In this document: piece after piece, positions 51,286-59,590 of the stretch | Numbering within the stretch: the first letter of the stretch is position 1 | Layout of the letters: each line of letters begins with the position of its first letter | From: Luteibacter yeojuensis | GTDB lineage: Bacteria > Pseudomonadota > Gammaproteobacteria > Xanthomonadales > Rhodanobacteraceae | Length of the DNA: 64,000 nucleotides | Assembly: GCF_000964085.1 (NCBI RefSeq) | Contig: NZ_JZRB01000001.1 | Span: forward strand, 62,001 to 126,000 | Direction of reading: 5' to 3' | Notes under the pieces: model-generated | The model's database searches: none | What the model was told of the DNA's origin: nothing | What the model saw: only the letters and a program-made list of their open reading frames with translations | Translations under genes and position numbers: made by a program

Positions 51286-54200
51286 TTAGAAGTCGTACGT
51301 GATGCCGAAGCGGGCGTAACGCGGCGTGCTGTAGTACGTGACGCGGCCGTAGTTCGTGTTCGGCGACGCCGTGGTGCCATAACGCACGTAGCTGGCCGTG
51401 GCCTTCGACTCGTTCAGCACGTTGTAGACCATCACGTTGAACGCGAGCTTCTGGCCGGCCCACATCGGGCGGTATTCCGCCGACAGCGACACGATGTGCT
51501 GCCACGGCTGGCGGCCGGCGGAGCCCGGGGGCGAGGGCTGGCCACCGCAGTAGTGGTAGTAGCTGCCGTAACCCACCGGGTTGCTCTGGTCGGCGCCGTA
51601 GTAACCCAGGCAGGTCTTCGGCGTGCCCGACATCACCAGGATGTTGCCCGAGAGCATCCACTCCGGCGCCACCTGCCACGATCCGTAGGCCTTGAACTGG
51701 TGCTTGCGGTCGTTCGAGAGCAGGCCGTTGGAATATTCCATGAGCTTGCCGAAATCCCAGTCCACGGTGGCCGAGACGTCGGTCTGGCCGATATCCGAAC
51801 GCACCTGGCCCTCGGTGTTGCCGTAGCTCTTCGAGTACAGGTAATCGATCTTGCCGGTCCACGTGCCGTCGAACGGGTGCTCGAGGTAGCTCTCCAGCGC
51901 GTAGTAGCTGCGCTTGGCATGCGGCATGCCGAAGTCGGCGGCGGTGACGGTCACGCTGTCGTAGCCGCCGGCGCCGTTCGCCACGCGGTAGGTGTTGGCA
52001 CGGCCGGGGTTCGACAGGTAGCAACCGTTGAGGCTCGTGGCATCCACGTCATAGCCGAGCGACGCGGCCTTGGCGGCGATGGTGTCGGTGTCGCAGATAT
52101 CGTCCAGGATATTGCGCAGCTTGCGCACCTGCGCCTTCATGCCCCAAACGATATCGGTGTTCACCTGGTGGTCGAAGCCGAGCTGGTACTCGTCCTGGTA
52201 TTCCGACTTGATGTTGCTGGCCGCCACCGTCTTCGCGTCCGGCGATACACCGTATTCGTTGTTGGCCGACACCGCGCCGCCCGTCGACGAAGCCAGTGCC
52301 GTCAGGCCGGTCGGGTAGCCGTTCGCATCGATGCCCGTATAGGTGTAGTACTGGTTCGTGTACAGCGAGCCCGCGGCGGCGCGCAGCGCCACCGAGGCCG
52401 GCATGGCGAGGTAGTAGCGGCCCGCGTTGGCGTACACCTTCAGCGACGAATCACCGTTCACATCCCACGCGGCACCCAGGCGCGGTGCCCACTGCGGCTT
52501 GGTCAGGCGCAGGAAGGCATCGCCACTGGGGTTGTAGTTGGTGAACTGGTCATTGCGGATACCCAGCTTCACCAGCCAGCGGTCGCTGACCTGCCAGCTG
52601 TCTTCCAGGTACTGCGCACGCTGCTTCACGCGCACCGAGGCCGAGGTGCTGTAGAGGTACTTGTTGACGTAGTAGCCCGTCTCGCCGCCCGCGCCCGTGT
52701 TCGGCGCCGCCACGAAGGGGAAATCGCTGATGGCCGTGGCGGCATCCCCGTAGCCGTACTGCCACGCCGTCGCGGTCTCGCCATCGTCCACGTCATGCGA
52801 ATCGAGGTTGTCGATACCGCCGGTGATGGTGTGGTCGCCAAGCTTCCACGACAGGTCGATGCGCAGGTTGCGCGTGGTGGCCTCGTGGTTGGGGTTGGCG
52901 ATGGTCAGCGCCGACTGCGCGTTGTTGATGCTGCTGCCACCCGTGATCGCCGGGTTCTGGTTTTCCGGGTTCAGGATGTAGGTAAGCGACGGGTCGTACC
53001 CCGGCGTCTCGCTGTAATACGTCATCTTCTGCTTGCCGTACATGGCGGTCAGCGTGATGTCGTCGGTGATGTAACTGGTGTACTTGGCGATGTAGACGCG
53101 GGCGTCGTTCTTGGTCGAGGTATCCTGGCTGTTCAGCGCGCCGGTTTCGCCCGTATCGTAGTCGTAATCGTAGTAGTTACCCTTGTACTGGGTCTTGCTG
53201 CCGGCGCCCGTCAGTTCGAGGATGTTGTTGTCGTTGATGTTCCAGTCGACCTTCGCGTACCACTTCGGGTCGTGGTACTCGTACTTGTTGTTGTACGAGG
53301 TGGTCACATCGGTGACCGAATTGGAGTGCTGTTTCTCCTGCTCCACGGCGGCGAAGAAGAACAGCTTGTCCTTGATCAGCGGGCCGCCCACGTAGGCGCT
53401 CTCGGTGGCCGTCCACGAGTTGTTCTGCGAATAGCGGCGGTAGATGTCGCCGGCGTTGGCACCACTGACGTAGTACGAGCTCGGGCTGGTACCCCGGGCG
53501 AACGCCGGCTGCCAGAGCAGCTGCGCACCGAAGTGCCACTCGTTGGTGCCGCGCTTGCCGCTCTGGCTGATCACGCCGCCATCGGAGCGGCCATAGGCTG
53601 CGCCGTAGCCACCACCCAGGATTTCCTGCTGGTCGATCGCGCCATACGGCAGCGTGATGCCGCCGAAGCCGCTAAGCGGGTCGGTGGTGTTGAAGCCGTT
53701 GAGGTAGTACGCGTTCTCCGTCACCGACGAACCGCCGATGGAGACGAGCGAATTGCTGTTGGTGGTACCACTGAAGCCGCTGTAGCCGGGCACGACGCCG
53801 GGCGCGAGCAGCGCGATGGCTTCGGCGCTACGGGCGAGCGGCAGCTTCGCCAGCTGTTCGGAGGTGATCACGGTGCGCGAGTCGACGCTGGATACGTCCA
53901 CCGGCGGCAACGCGTTGGCCGAGACGGTGACCGAGCCCAGGCTGGTCGCCTCGGTAGCAGCCACGGCACCGGCGAACGACACTTCCGTACCCGAGCCGAC
54001 GCGCAAGCCCACGTCGTTGCGGCTGTCGACGGGCTGGCCACCCTTCATCAGCGTGACGGTATACGAGCCGAGCGGCAGCGAACCGATGGTATAGCGGCCG
54101 TCGGCACCGACAGCCACCTCGCGCGATACGCCGGTGCCGCTGCGCGCCACGACGCTTTCGCCCTCGGCGACGGGGGCCTGGCCGAAGATGCTGCCGGTGG

Positions 54201-54294
54201 TGGACTGGGCGAACGCGGCACCCGAGCCCAGCGCAAGGGCGAGCGCAAGACTGATCCGGCTCAGCCGGACCGAGGAATAAACATGCTTGGACAC
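51286..54294 (-). CDS. Oar-like TonB-dependent outer-membrane receptor
   Basis: The product is 1002 residues from the GTG at 54294, which follows GGGGAG; the signal peptide continues SLALALALGSGAAFAQ. An N-terminal carboxypeptidase-regulatory-like beta domain (about 30-100) precedes a plug (SLGSVTVSANALPPVDVSSVDSRTVITSEQLAKLPLARSAEAIALLAPGV, then GGSSVTENAYYLNGFN). A 22-strand-type barrel ends in ARFGITYDF with the aromatic C-terminus needed for insertion. Oar-like receptors take up large ligands such as peptides or other macromolecules; the substrate here is unknown. An AraC regulator gene ends 133 bases upstream on the same strand. Confidence 0.93.
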   Translation of the reverse strand: MSKHVYSSVRLSRISLALALALGSGAAFAQSTTGSIFGQAPVAEGESVVARSGTGVSREVAVGADGRYTIGSLPLGSYTVTLMKGGQPVDSRNDVGLRVGSGTEVSFAGAVAATEATSLGSVTVSANALPPVDVSSVDSRTVITSEQLAKLPLARSAEAIALLAPGVVPGYSGFSGTTNSNSLVSIGGSSVTENAYYLNGFNTTDPLSGFGGITLPYGAIDQQEILGGGYGAAYGRSDGGVISQSGKRGTNEWHFGAQLLWQPAFARGTSPSSYYVSGANAGDIYRRYSQNNSWTATESAYVGGPLIKDKLFFFAAVEQEKQHSNSVTDVTTSYNNKYEYHDPKWYAKVDWNINDNNILELTGAGSKTQYKGNYYDYDYDTGETGALNSQDTSTKNDARVYIAKYTSYITDDITLTAMYGKQKMTYYSETPGYDPSLTYILNPENQNPAITGGSSINNAQSALTIANPNHEATTRNLRIDLSWKLGDHTITGGIDNLDSHDVDDGETATAWQYGYGDAATAISDFPFVAAPNTGAGGETGYYVNKYLYSTSASVRVKQRAQYLEDSWQVSDRWLVKLGIRNDQFTNYNPSGDAFLRLTKPQWAPRLGAAWDVNGDSSLKVYANAGRYYLAMPASVALRAAAGSLYTNQYYTYTGIDANGYPTGLTALASSTGGAVSANNEYGVSPDAKTVAASNIKSEYQDEYQLGFDHQVNTDIVWGMKAQVRKLRNILDDICDTDTIAAKAASLGYDVDATSLNGCYLSNPGRANTYRVANGAGGYDSVTVTAADFGMPHAKRSYYALESYLEHPFDGTWTGKIDYLYSKSYGNTEGQVRSDIGQTDVSATVDWDFGKLMEYSNGLLSNDRKHQFKAYGSWQVAPEWMLSGNILVMSGTPKTCLGYYGADQSNPVGYGSYYHYCGGQPSPPGSAGRQPWQHIVSLSAEYRPMWAGQKLAFNVMVYNVLNESKATASYVRYGTTASPNTNYGRVTYYSTPRYARFGITYDF

Positions 54295-54427
54295 AACGGG
54301 ACTCCCCAAATGGACTAAGAAGGCCAACCGCCGGCGCAACGCCTGGCGTTGCGCCATCCCCACTGCACCGGAGGCTGGCTAGCGTGCGCCGCGTTTCGTA
54401 CGCGATGGCCGCACAGCCAATGTAGTG

Positions 54428-55453
54428 TTAAATCCGCGTGGCCACGTGGGCCGGAACTGCACCATCGCTCGGCGATTCCTTGGCCGTATGGACGGCCATG
54501 CGCGAGGCTTGCCGCCACGATCGCGGCGAAAGCCCATACGCCTCGCGGAAACTGCGGCCGAAGTGCGTCATGTCGCCAAACCCCCACGCCTGGGCGATCT
54601 GCGCGATGCTGCGGTAGCGCAGCGCAGGGTCGGCGAGCTCGCGGCGGCAACGTGCCAGCCGCTCGGCTCGCACCCAGCGCATGAGGGTCACCTCCTCGTC
54701 GGCGAAAAGTTCGAAGAGGTAGCTGGTGGAAAGGCCCACGCCCTTGCCGATCATCTCCGCGCACAGCGCGGGGTCGGGCAGGTGCTCCCGCACGTAGCGT
54801 CGCACCTGCTCCTTGTGGTGCCGGCGCAGCTGCGACGGTGGCGGCATCAGGTCGCCCACGGTGGCCGTGGCGGCGGCCAGCATATGCGGTATCGCTTCGA
54901 CGAGCCGGTCGGCCACGTCCTCGGTCATGTCCTCGGCGTGGTCGAACAGCTCGCGATACAGGCTGCGCAGGAACGTGGCCGATGCCACGTGCCCGCGCAC
55001 GCCAATGGCCGCCACCTGCTCAAGACGGGGCACGGCGTCGCGCAGGACGGAGAGTGGCAGGTAGGCCGCCTGCACCAGCGAACGGCCGGTCTCGACGCGG
55101 AACGGCCGCGACAGGTCGATGAGGCAGAAGTCACCGGGCATGATGTCGCTGCGGCGGCCGTGCTGCTCCACGCGGCTCTCGCCCTCGAGCTGGAGTACGA
55201 GCAGGGCCGCATGGCGGTGTTCGCGCGGCAGCTGGTCGCTGCTGAACACGTGTGGCTTGTGGCTGAAGGTGGCGAAACGCAGCCGGTGCCCGGCATAGCC
55301 ATCGAGCAGCACGGTGTTGCCGGTTTGGCGCGCCGGTCCTTGGCGGAAATCGTCCCAGAAGCGCTGTGCGATGGCCAGGTGCTCGCGGGGTGCGGGCAGC
55401 GGCGGCGAGGTGCGCAGGGCGGTCAGCGGCGTGGGCACGTCGGGTCTCCTCAA
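54428..55453 (-). CDS. AraC-family transcriptional regulator
   Basis: This 341-residue protein has an N-terminal cupin-like ligand domain (FATFSHKPHVFSSDQLPREHRHAALLVLQLEGESRVEQHGRRSDIMPGDFCLIDLSRPF, about 55-125) and a C-terminal AraC double helix-turn-helix (about 225-325, LSTSYLFELFADEEVTLMRWVRAERLARCRREL and SIAQIAQAWGFGDMTHFGRSFREAYGLSPRSWR). It probably activates the downstream TonB receptor gene, with a 133-base gap that could hold its binding site. The start overlaps the end of the small exported-protein gene by four bases. Confidence 0.92.
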   Translation of the reverse strand: MRRPDVPTPLTALRTSPPLPAPREHLAIAQRFWDDFRQGPARQTGNTVLLDGYAGHRLRFATFSHKPHVFSSDQLPREHRHAALLVLQLEGESRVEQHGRRSDIMPGDFCLIDLSRPFRVETGRSLVQAAYLPLSVLRDAVPRLEQVAAIGVRGHVASATFLRSLYRELFDHAEDMTEDVADRLVEAIPHMLAAATATVGDLMPPPSQLRRHHKEQVRRYVREHLPDPALCAEMIGKGVGLSTSYLFELFADEEVTLMRWVRAERLARCRRELADPALRYRSIAQIAQAWGFGDMTHFGRSFREAYGLSPRSWRQASRMAVHTAKESPSDGAVPAHVATRI

Positions 55454-55728
55454 GGGCCGGGGTACGGATCGAAATCGTCGTCATCGCCGTCCGGTGCCAT
55501 GGCATGCGGCGGGAACCCCTTCGATGCCATGCATTCGTCCATCATGTCCTGCGGCACCGGGTCGTCGGCTTCGCCGTCGTAATCCACCCAGCATGCGTCG
55601 AGGGCGGCCTCGAACGCGGGATCGCGCGGCGGGTGGCGGGGGGCGTCGCGGTCCTGCGCATAAGCGGCCGCGGCGGCCGTCATCGCGAAGGCGAACAACG
55701 TGGTGCTCCAGCGGGGGAAGACGAGCAT
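55450..55728 (-). CDS. Small exported protein, unknown function
   Basis: The product is 92 residues with a signal peptide (MLVFPRWSTTLFAFAMTAAAAAYAQ). The mature part is short, acidic and contains Cys-Trp and Cys (DACWVDYDGEADDPVPQDMMDECMASKGFPPHAMA), ending DGDDDDFDPYPGP. The CxxxxxxxC-like arrangement and acidic tail suggest a metal- or envelope-related small protein, but no family is recognised. It is coupled by a four-base overlap to the AraC gene. Confidence 0.7.
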   Translation of the reverse strand: MLVFPRWSTTLFAFAMTAAAAAYAQDRDAPRHPPRDPAFEAALDACWVDYDGEADDPVPQDMMDECMASKGFPPHAMAPDGDDDDFDPYPGP

Positions 55729-55867
55729 GGAAGGGCCTGCGTGGCTGCGGTTGCCATGCAGGCTAGCCCCCGCGCGTCACCCGGCGTTGTCGCCGTGTGT
55801 CGGGTTTGTTTCAAGTGATGACAGGGCCGACACGCGCCGCGGGCCGGTTTCTGCTATCAAAAGCGCC

Positions 55868-56587
55868 ATGGTCATGGATACCCACGCCCTCATCCTGGTC
55901 GTCGACGACGACCCTGAACTTCGCGACCTGATCGCCGGCTTCCTCGGCGGGCATGGCTTTCGCGTGCAAACGGCCGAAAGCGCCGCGCAGATGGACCGCA
56001 CCATCGCCCGCGAGCGCCCCGACCTGGTGGTGCTCGACGTGATGATGCCGGGCGAGGACGGCCTCTCCGCCGCGCGGCGGCTGGCGGCGGAAAAAGGCCC
56101 GCCCGTCATCATCCTCAGCGCACTGGGTGGCGATACCGACCGCATCATCGGCCTGGAGGTGGGCGCGGACGATTACCTGCCCAAGCCGTGCAACCCGCGC
56201 GAGTTGCTGGCGCGCGTGCGCGCCGTGCTGCGCCGCGTGGCCCCGGGCGACGCGGTGGCGCCCGACGAGGCCCGCCCCTATCTCTTCGCGGGGTGGCGGC
56301 TGGATGTCACGCGCCGCGACCTGCGCGACCCCACCGGCATCTTCATCAATCTCTCCGATGGCGAGTTCGCCCTGCTGCGGGCGTTCGTCGACCACCCCCA
56401 GCGCATCCTCAGCCGCGACCAGCTGCTGGATCTCGTGCACGGCGGCCGCACGGAGGTCTTCGACCGCGCGATCGACACGCAGATCAGCCGGCTGCGGCGC
56501 AAGCTCAACGACCGTGCCGCCATGGAGATGATCCGCACCGTGCGCAACGAGGGCTACATGCTGGTGCCAAAGGTGGCGCGCGCATGA
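55868..56587 (+). CDS. OmpR-family response regulator
   Basis: This 239-residue protein has a receiver domain with D13-D15 (VVDDDPEL), phosphoacceptor D57 (VVLDVMM) and the conserved Lys in LPKPCNPRE. The winged-helix output domain (about 145-235) contains LSDGEFALLRAFVDHPQRILSRDQLLDLVHGG and DTQISRLRRKL. ATG 55868 is used; ATG 55874 is equally possible. It overlaps the histidine kinase start by four bases, so the two are made together. Its phosphorylation by that kinase is expected. Confidence 0.95.
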   Translation: MVMDTHALILVVDDDPELRDLIAGFLGGHGFRVQTAESAAQMDRTIARERPDLVVLDVMMPGEDGLSAARRLAAEKGPPVIILSALGGDTDRIIGLEVGADDYLPKPCNPRELLARVRAVLRRVAPGDAVAPDEARPYLFAGWRLDVTRRDLRDPTGIFINLSDGEFALLRAFVDHPQRILSRDQLLDLVHGGRTEVFDRAIDTQISRLRRKLNDRAAMEMIRTVRNEGYMLVPKVARA

Positions 56588-57957
56588 TCCGCCTGCCCCG
56601 CCTGTCGATCTTCGCGCGCAGCTTCCTCATGATGGCGTGCGCCTTGCTGGTGGCCGAGGCCGTCGGCTTCCTCGTCTTCACCATGCGCCCGCCCCGGCCG
56701 GCGCCTTCGGCTGGCCTGTTCGACATCGTGACCGCGCTGCGCCCCGACCTGCAGGCGTTTGGCCATCCCTTCGACAGTGGCCGGCCGCCCGGCGACATGG
56801 GCGCGCAGGGTGGCTTCGGCCCACCGCGCTCGGTGGACCTTGACGTGGCAACGGCCAAGGCGCCGCCGTCGATGCCACGCGACGTCGACACGGGCGCCTC
56901 GACGCGCCTCGCCGACCGCCTCGCGGGCATGCTCGCGACGCCCCCCGACCAGCTGCGCGTTTACGCCACGAAGGATGCCTTCGGGCCGATGGCCGGCCCC
57001 ATGCGCGCCGTGGCGGGTGCGGGTTCCGTCATCGCGCTGCGCCAGGACGACGGCACGTGGCGCGTCGTGACGGTGCCCGGGACGCCATTCGCCGATACCG
57101 TCGTCGCGCGGCTGCTGTGGATGCTGGGCCTTGGCATCCTGGTCATGCTGCCATTGGCCGGCGTGTTCGCGCGCGCGCTGTCCGCGCCCATACGCCGCTT
57201 CGCCGACGCCGCGCACCGCCTCGGCGGCGATACGAACGCGCCCCCCGTGCCGCGCGAGGGCCCCACCGAAATGCGCCAGGCGGTCGACGCGTTCAACGCC
57301 ATGCAGGCACGCATGAACCGCATGATGCAGGAGCGCACGCACATGATCGCGGCCATCGCGCACGACCTGCGCACGCCGCTCACGCGCCTGTCGTTCCGCC
57401 TCGATGGCCTGCCACCGCCCTTGGGCGAGAAAGTGGACGGCGATATCCGCGAGATGAAGACGATGATCTCGGCCGCTCTGGATTTCATCCGCGACCGCTC
57501 GTCGGGGCCGCATCGCCAGCCGCTCGACCTGCGCCTGCTGGTGGAAAGCGTGGCCGACGACCTCGTCGATGTCGGCCACGATGTCTCGCTGCAGGCCGGC
57601 GAGGCCATCACGGTGGACGGCGACCCCGTGGCCCTGCGCCGCGCCGTGGTGAACCTCGTGGAGAACGGGCTGAAATACGGTGACCGCGTGCGCATGCGCC
57701 TGCGCTTCCAAAACCACGCGTGCGTGCTGGAGATCGACGACGACGGCCCCGGCATCCCCGAGCCGATGCAGCGCCAGGTGTTCGAGCCGTTCTTCCGCCT
57801 GGAGGCATCACGCAACCGGGATACCGGCGGGATCGGCCTGGGGCTCGCCAGCGTGCGCGCCATCGTGTCGGAGCACGGCGGCCAGGTGGAGCTGCGCAAC
57901 CGCCGCGAAGGCGGCCTGCGGGCATCGCTTACGCTGCCGGCGCGCCGCCATGCATGA
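56584..57957 (+). CDS. Sensor histidine kinase, EnvZ/OmpB-like
   Basis: This 457-residue protein has two membrane helices (about 13-35 and 182-205) enclosing a periplasmic sensor with Gly/Pro-rich sequence, then a HAMP segment (ALSAPIRRFADAAHRLGGD) and a DHp domain with AHDLRTPLTRLSFRLDGL (phosphorylated His). The ATPase domain has LVENGLKYG (N box), DDDGPGIPEPMQRQVFEPF (G1/F) and GGIGLGLASVRAIV (G2). It probably phosphorylates the response regulator encoded just upstream. The signal is unknown. The downstream M28 peptidase gene is 68 bases away. Confidence 0.95.
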   Translation: MIRLPRLSIFARSFLMMACALLVAEAVGFLVFTMRPPRPAPSAGLFDIVTALRPDLQAFGHPFDSGRPPGDMGAQGGFGPPRSVDLDVATAKAPPSMPRDVDTGASTRLADRLAGMLATPPDQLRVYATKDAFGPMAGPMRAVAGAGSVIALRQDDGTWRVVTVPGTPFADTVVARLLWMLGLGILVMLPLAGVFARALSAPIRRFADAAHRLGGDTNAPPVPREGPTEMRQAVDAFNAMQARMNRMMQERTHMIAAIAHDLRTPLTRLSFRLDGLPPPLGEKVDGDIREMKTMISAALDFIRDRSSGPHRQPLDLRLLVESVADDLVDVGHDVSLQAGEAITVDGDPVALRRAVVNLVENGLKYGDRVRMRLRFQNHACVLEIDDDGPGIPEPMQRQVFEPFFRLEASRNRDTGGIGLGLASVRAIVSEHGGQVELRNRREGGLRASLTLPARRHA

Positions 57958-58025
57958 CTTCCTACCTACGCGCTGGCCCGGGGTCACGGGTCCATAATCG
58001 GGTCTTTCCGTCCCCGGGGGTCCCC

Positions 58026-59468
58026 ATGCGTCCTGCTCTTCGTCTCCACGCGCTCGCCGCGTGCATCGCCCTTGCCTGCCCCGCTTTCGCCGCCGAGAAG
58101 GCCACCACGATCCCCGCGAAGGCCGTGGAAGCCGCCACCGCGCTGCGCGACAAGGCCATGGCCGACAACACCGGCTACGAATTCGTCAGCGGCCTTACCA
58201 CCGAAGTGGGCCCGCGCCTCGCCGGTAGCGCCGCCGACAAGCGCGGCGTCGAATGGACCGTCGCGAAGTTCAAGGCCATGGGCTTCGACAAGGTGTACAC
58301 CGAAAAGGTGAGCTACCCGCTGTGGGAGCGCCGCAGCGAGCACGCCGCCATCGTGGCGCCCTACCCGCAGAACCTCTTCGTCACCGCCCTGGGCTATTCC
58401 GCCGGCACGCCGGCCGGCGGCCTCACCGCCGACGTGGTGGCGTTCGATACGCTCGATGCGCTGAAGGCGGCCGACCCCGCCACGGTGAAGGGCAAGATCG
58501 TCTACGTCAGCACCCACATGCAGCAGCAGAAGGACGGCCACGACTACGGCATGGGCTCTGCCACGCGCACGCGCGGCCCGGTGCTTGCCGCGAAGATGGG
58601 CGCCGTCGGCTACCTGCTGCGCTCCGCCGGCACCGACCCGCATAGCCGCACCCCGCACACGGGCGTCACGGGCTTCACCAAACCCGAAGACGCCATCCCC
58701 GCCGGCGCGCTGTCGCTGCCCGATGCCGACCAGCTAGAGCGCGTGCTGAAGGAAGGCAAGCCGGTCACCATCAAGCTCGACCTCGACGTGGGCTTCAAGG
58801 GTACCTACGAGGGCGAAAACGTCATCGCCGAAGTCACCGGCCGCAAGAAGCCCAACGAAGTGGTCGCCATCGGTGGCCACCTCGATTCGTGGGACCTGGG
58901 CACGGGTGCCATCGACGATGGCGCGGGCGTGGCCATCGCCGCCGCGGCCGCCAAGCTCATCAAGGACATGCCACTGCGCCCCGATCGCACCATTCGCGTC
59001 ATCGCTTTCGCGAACGAGGAAATGGGGCTGTGGGGTGGCCGCGCATATGCCGAAGCGCACGCGAAGGATGTTGCAAAGTTCCAGCTGGGCACCGAGTCGG
59101 ATTTCGGCGCCGGCCGCATCTGGCGCATGACGGCGTCGGTGAAGCCCGGGGCGCGCGGCGCCATCGAGCAGATCGCCAAGGTGATCGAGCCCATCGGCGT
59201 GGCCTACGACCCGAACAAGCCGGGCGGCGGTGGTTCCGACCTGTCGCAGATGCACGCGAAGGGCATGGCCGCGCTGTCGCTGACGCAGGATGGCACCGAC
59301 TATTTCGACTACCACCACAACGCCAACGACACGCTCGACAAGATCGACCCGAAGGCCCTGGCGCAGAACGTCGCGGTCTATGCCACGTTCGCCTACATGG
59401 CCGCGCAGGCCGACGGCAACTTCGGCTCGGCCCCGGATGCGTTCAAGGGCGACGGCGCGCACGACTGA
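58026..59468 (+). CDS. Secreted M28-family zinc metallopeptidase
   Basis: This 480-residue protein has a signal peptide (LHALAACIALACPAFA). The protease-associated domain sits roughly at 120-260 (KIVYVSTHMQQQKDG). The catalytic M28 domain holds zinc ligands in AIGGHLDSWDLGTGAIDDGAGVAI (His, Asp), FANEEMGLWG (Glu pair) and later DYHHNANDT. It removes N-terminal residues from peptides in the periplasm or outside. ATG 58026 gives the full signal. A GTAGGAGC-type repeat follows the stop. It may be controlled by the two-component system just upstream, but this is inference. Confidence 0.93.
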   Translation: MRPALRLHALAACIALACPAFAAEKATTIPAKAVEAATALRDKAMADNTGYEFVSGLTTEVGPRLAGSAADKRGVEWTVAKFKAMGFDKVYTEKVSYPLWERRSEHAAIVAPYPQNLFVTALGYSAGTPAGGLTADVVAFDTLDALKAADPATVKGKIVYVSTHMQQQKDGHDYGMGSATRTRGPVLAAKMGAVGYLLRSAGTDPHSRTPHTGVTGFTKPEDAIPAGALSLPDADQLERVLKEGKPVTIKLDLDVGFKGTYEGENVIAEVTGRKKPNEVVAIGGHLDSWDLGTGAIDDGAGVAIAAAAAKLIKDMPLRPDRTIRVIAFANEEMGLWGGRAYAEAHAKDVAKFQLGTESDFGAGRIWRMTASVKPGARGAIEQIAKVIEPIGVAYDPNKPGGGGSDLSQMHAKGMAALSLTQDGTDYFDYHHNANDTLDKIDPKALAQNVAVYATFAYMAAQADGNFGSAPDAFKGDGAHD

Positions 59469-59500
59469 CGCCCGGCGGCCCGCCGCCTACGAGGTGCTGT

Positions 59501-59578
59501 TGTAGGAGCCCACACCCGTGGGCGACAGCTTCTCGCGTCGTCGCCAAAAGCAGTCGCCCACAGGTGTGGGCTCCTACA
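59501..59578. repeat. REP-like inverted repeat (GTAGGAGC type)
   Basis: The arms begin TGTAGGAGCCCACACC (59501-59530) and close AGTCGCCCACAGGTGTGGG...(59552-59578), giving an imperfect 27-30 bp stem with about 20 bases between. The flanks TGTAGGAGCC/GGCTCCTACA are the hallmark of this family. It lies between the convergent M28 peptidase and RND transporter genes and may aid termination. Confidence 0.85.
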
Positions 59579-59590
59579 GGAGCGGCGAGC

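Noticed and set aside
51265-54318. A 1017-codon open frame on the plus strand opposite the TonB receptor
   Set aside because: It shadows the receptor coding strand, has a repetitive Val/Arg/Gly/His composition and no recognisable family; the receptor has a complete plug and barrel.
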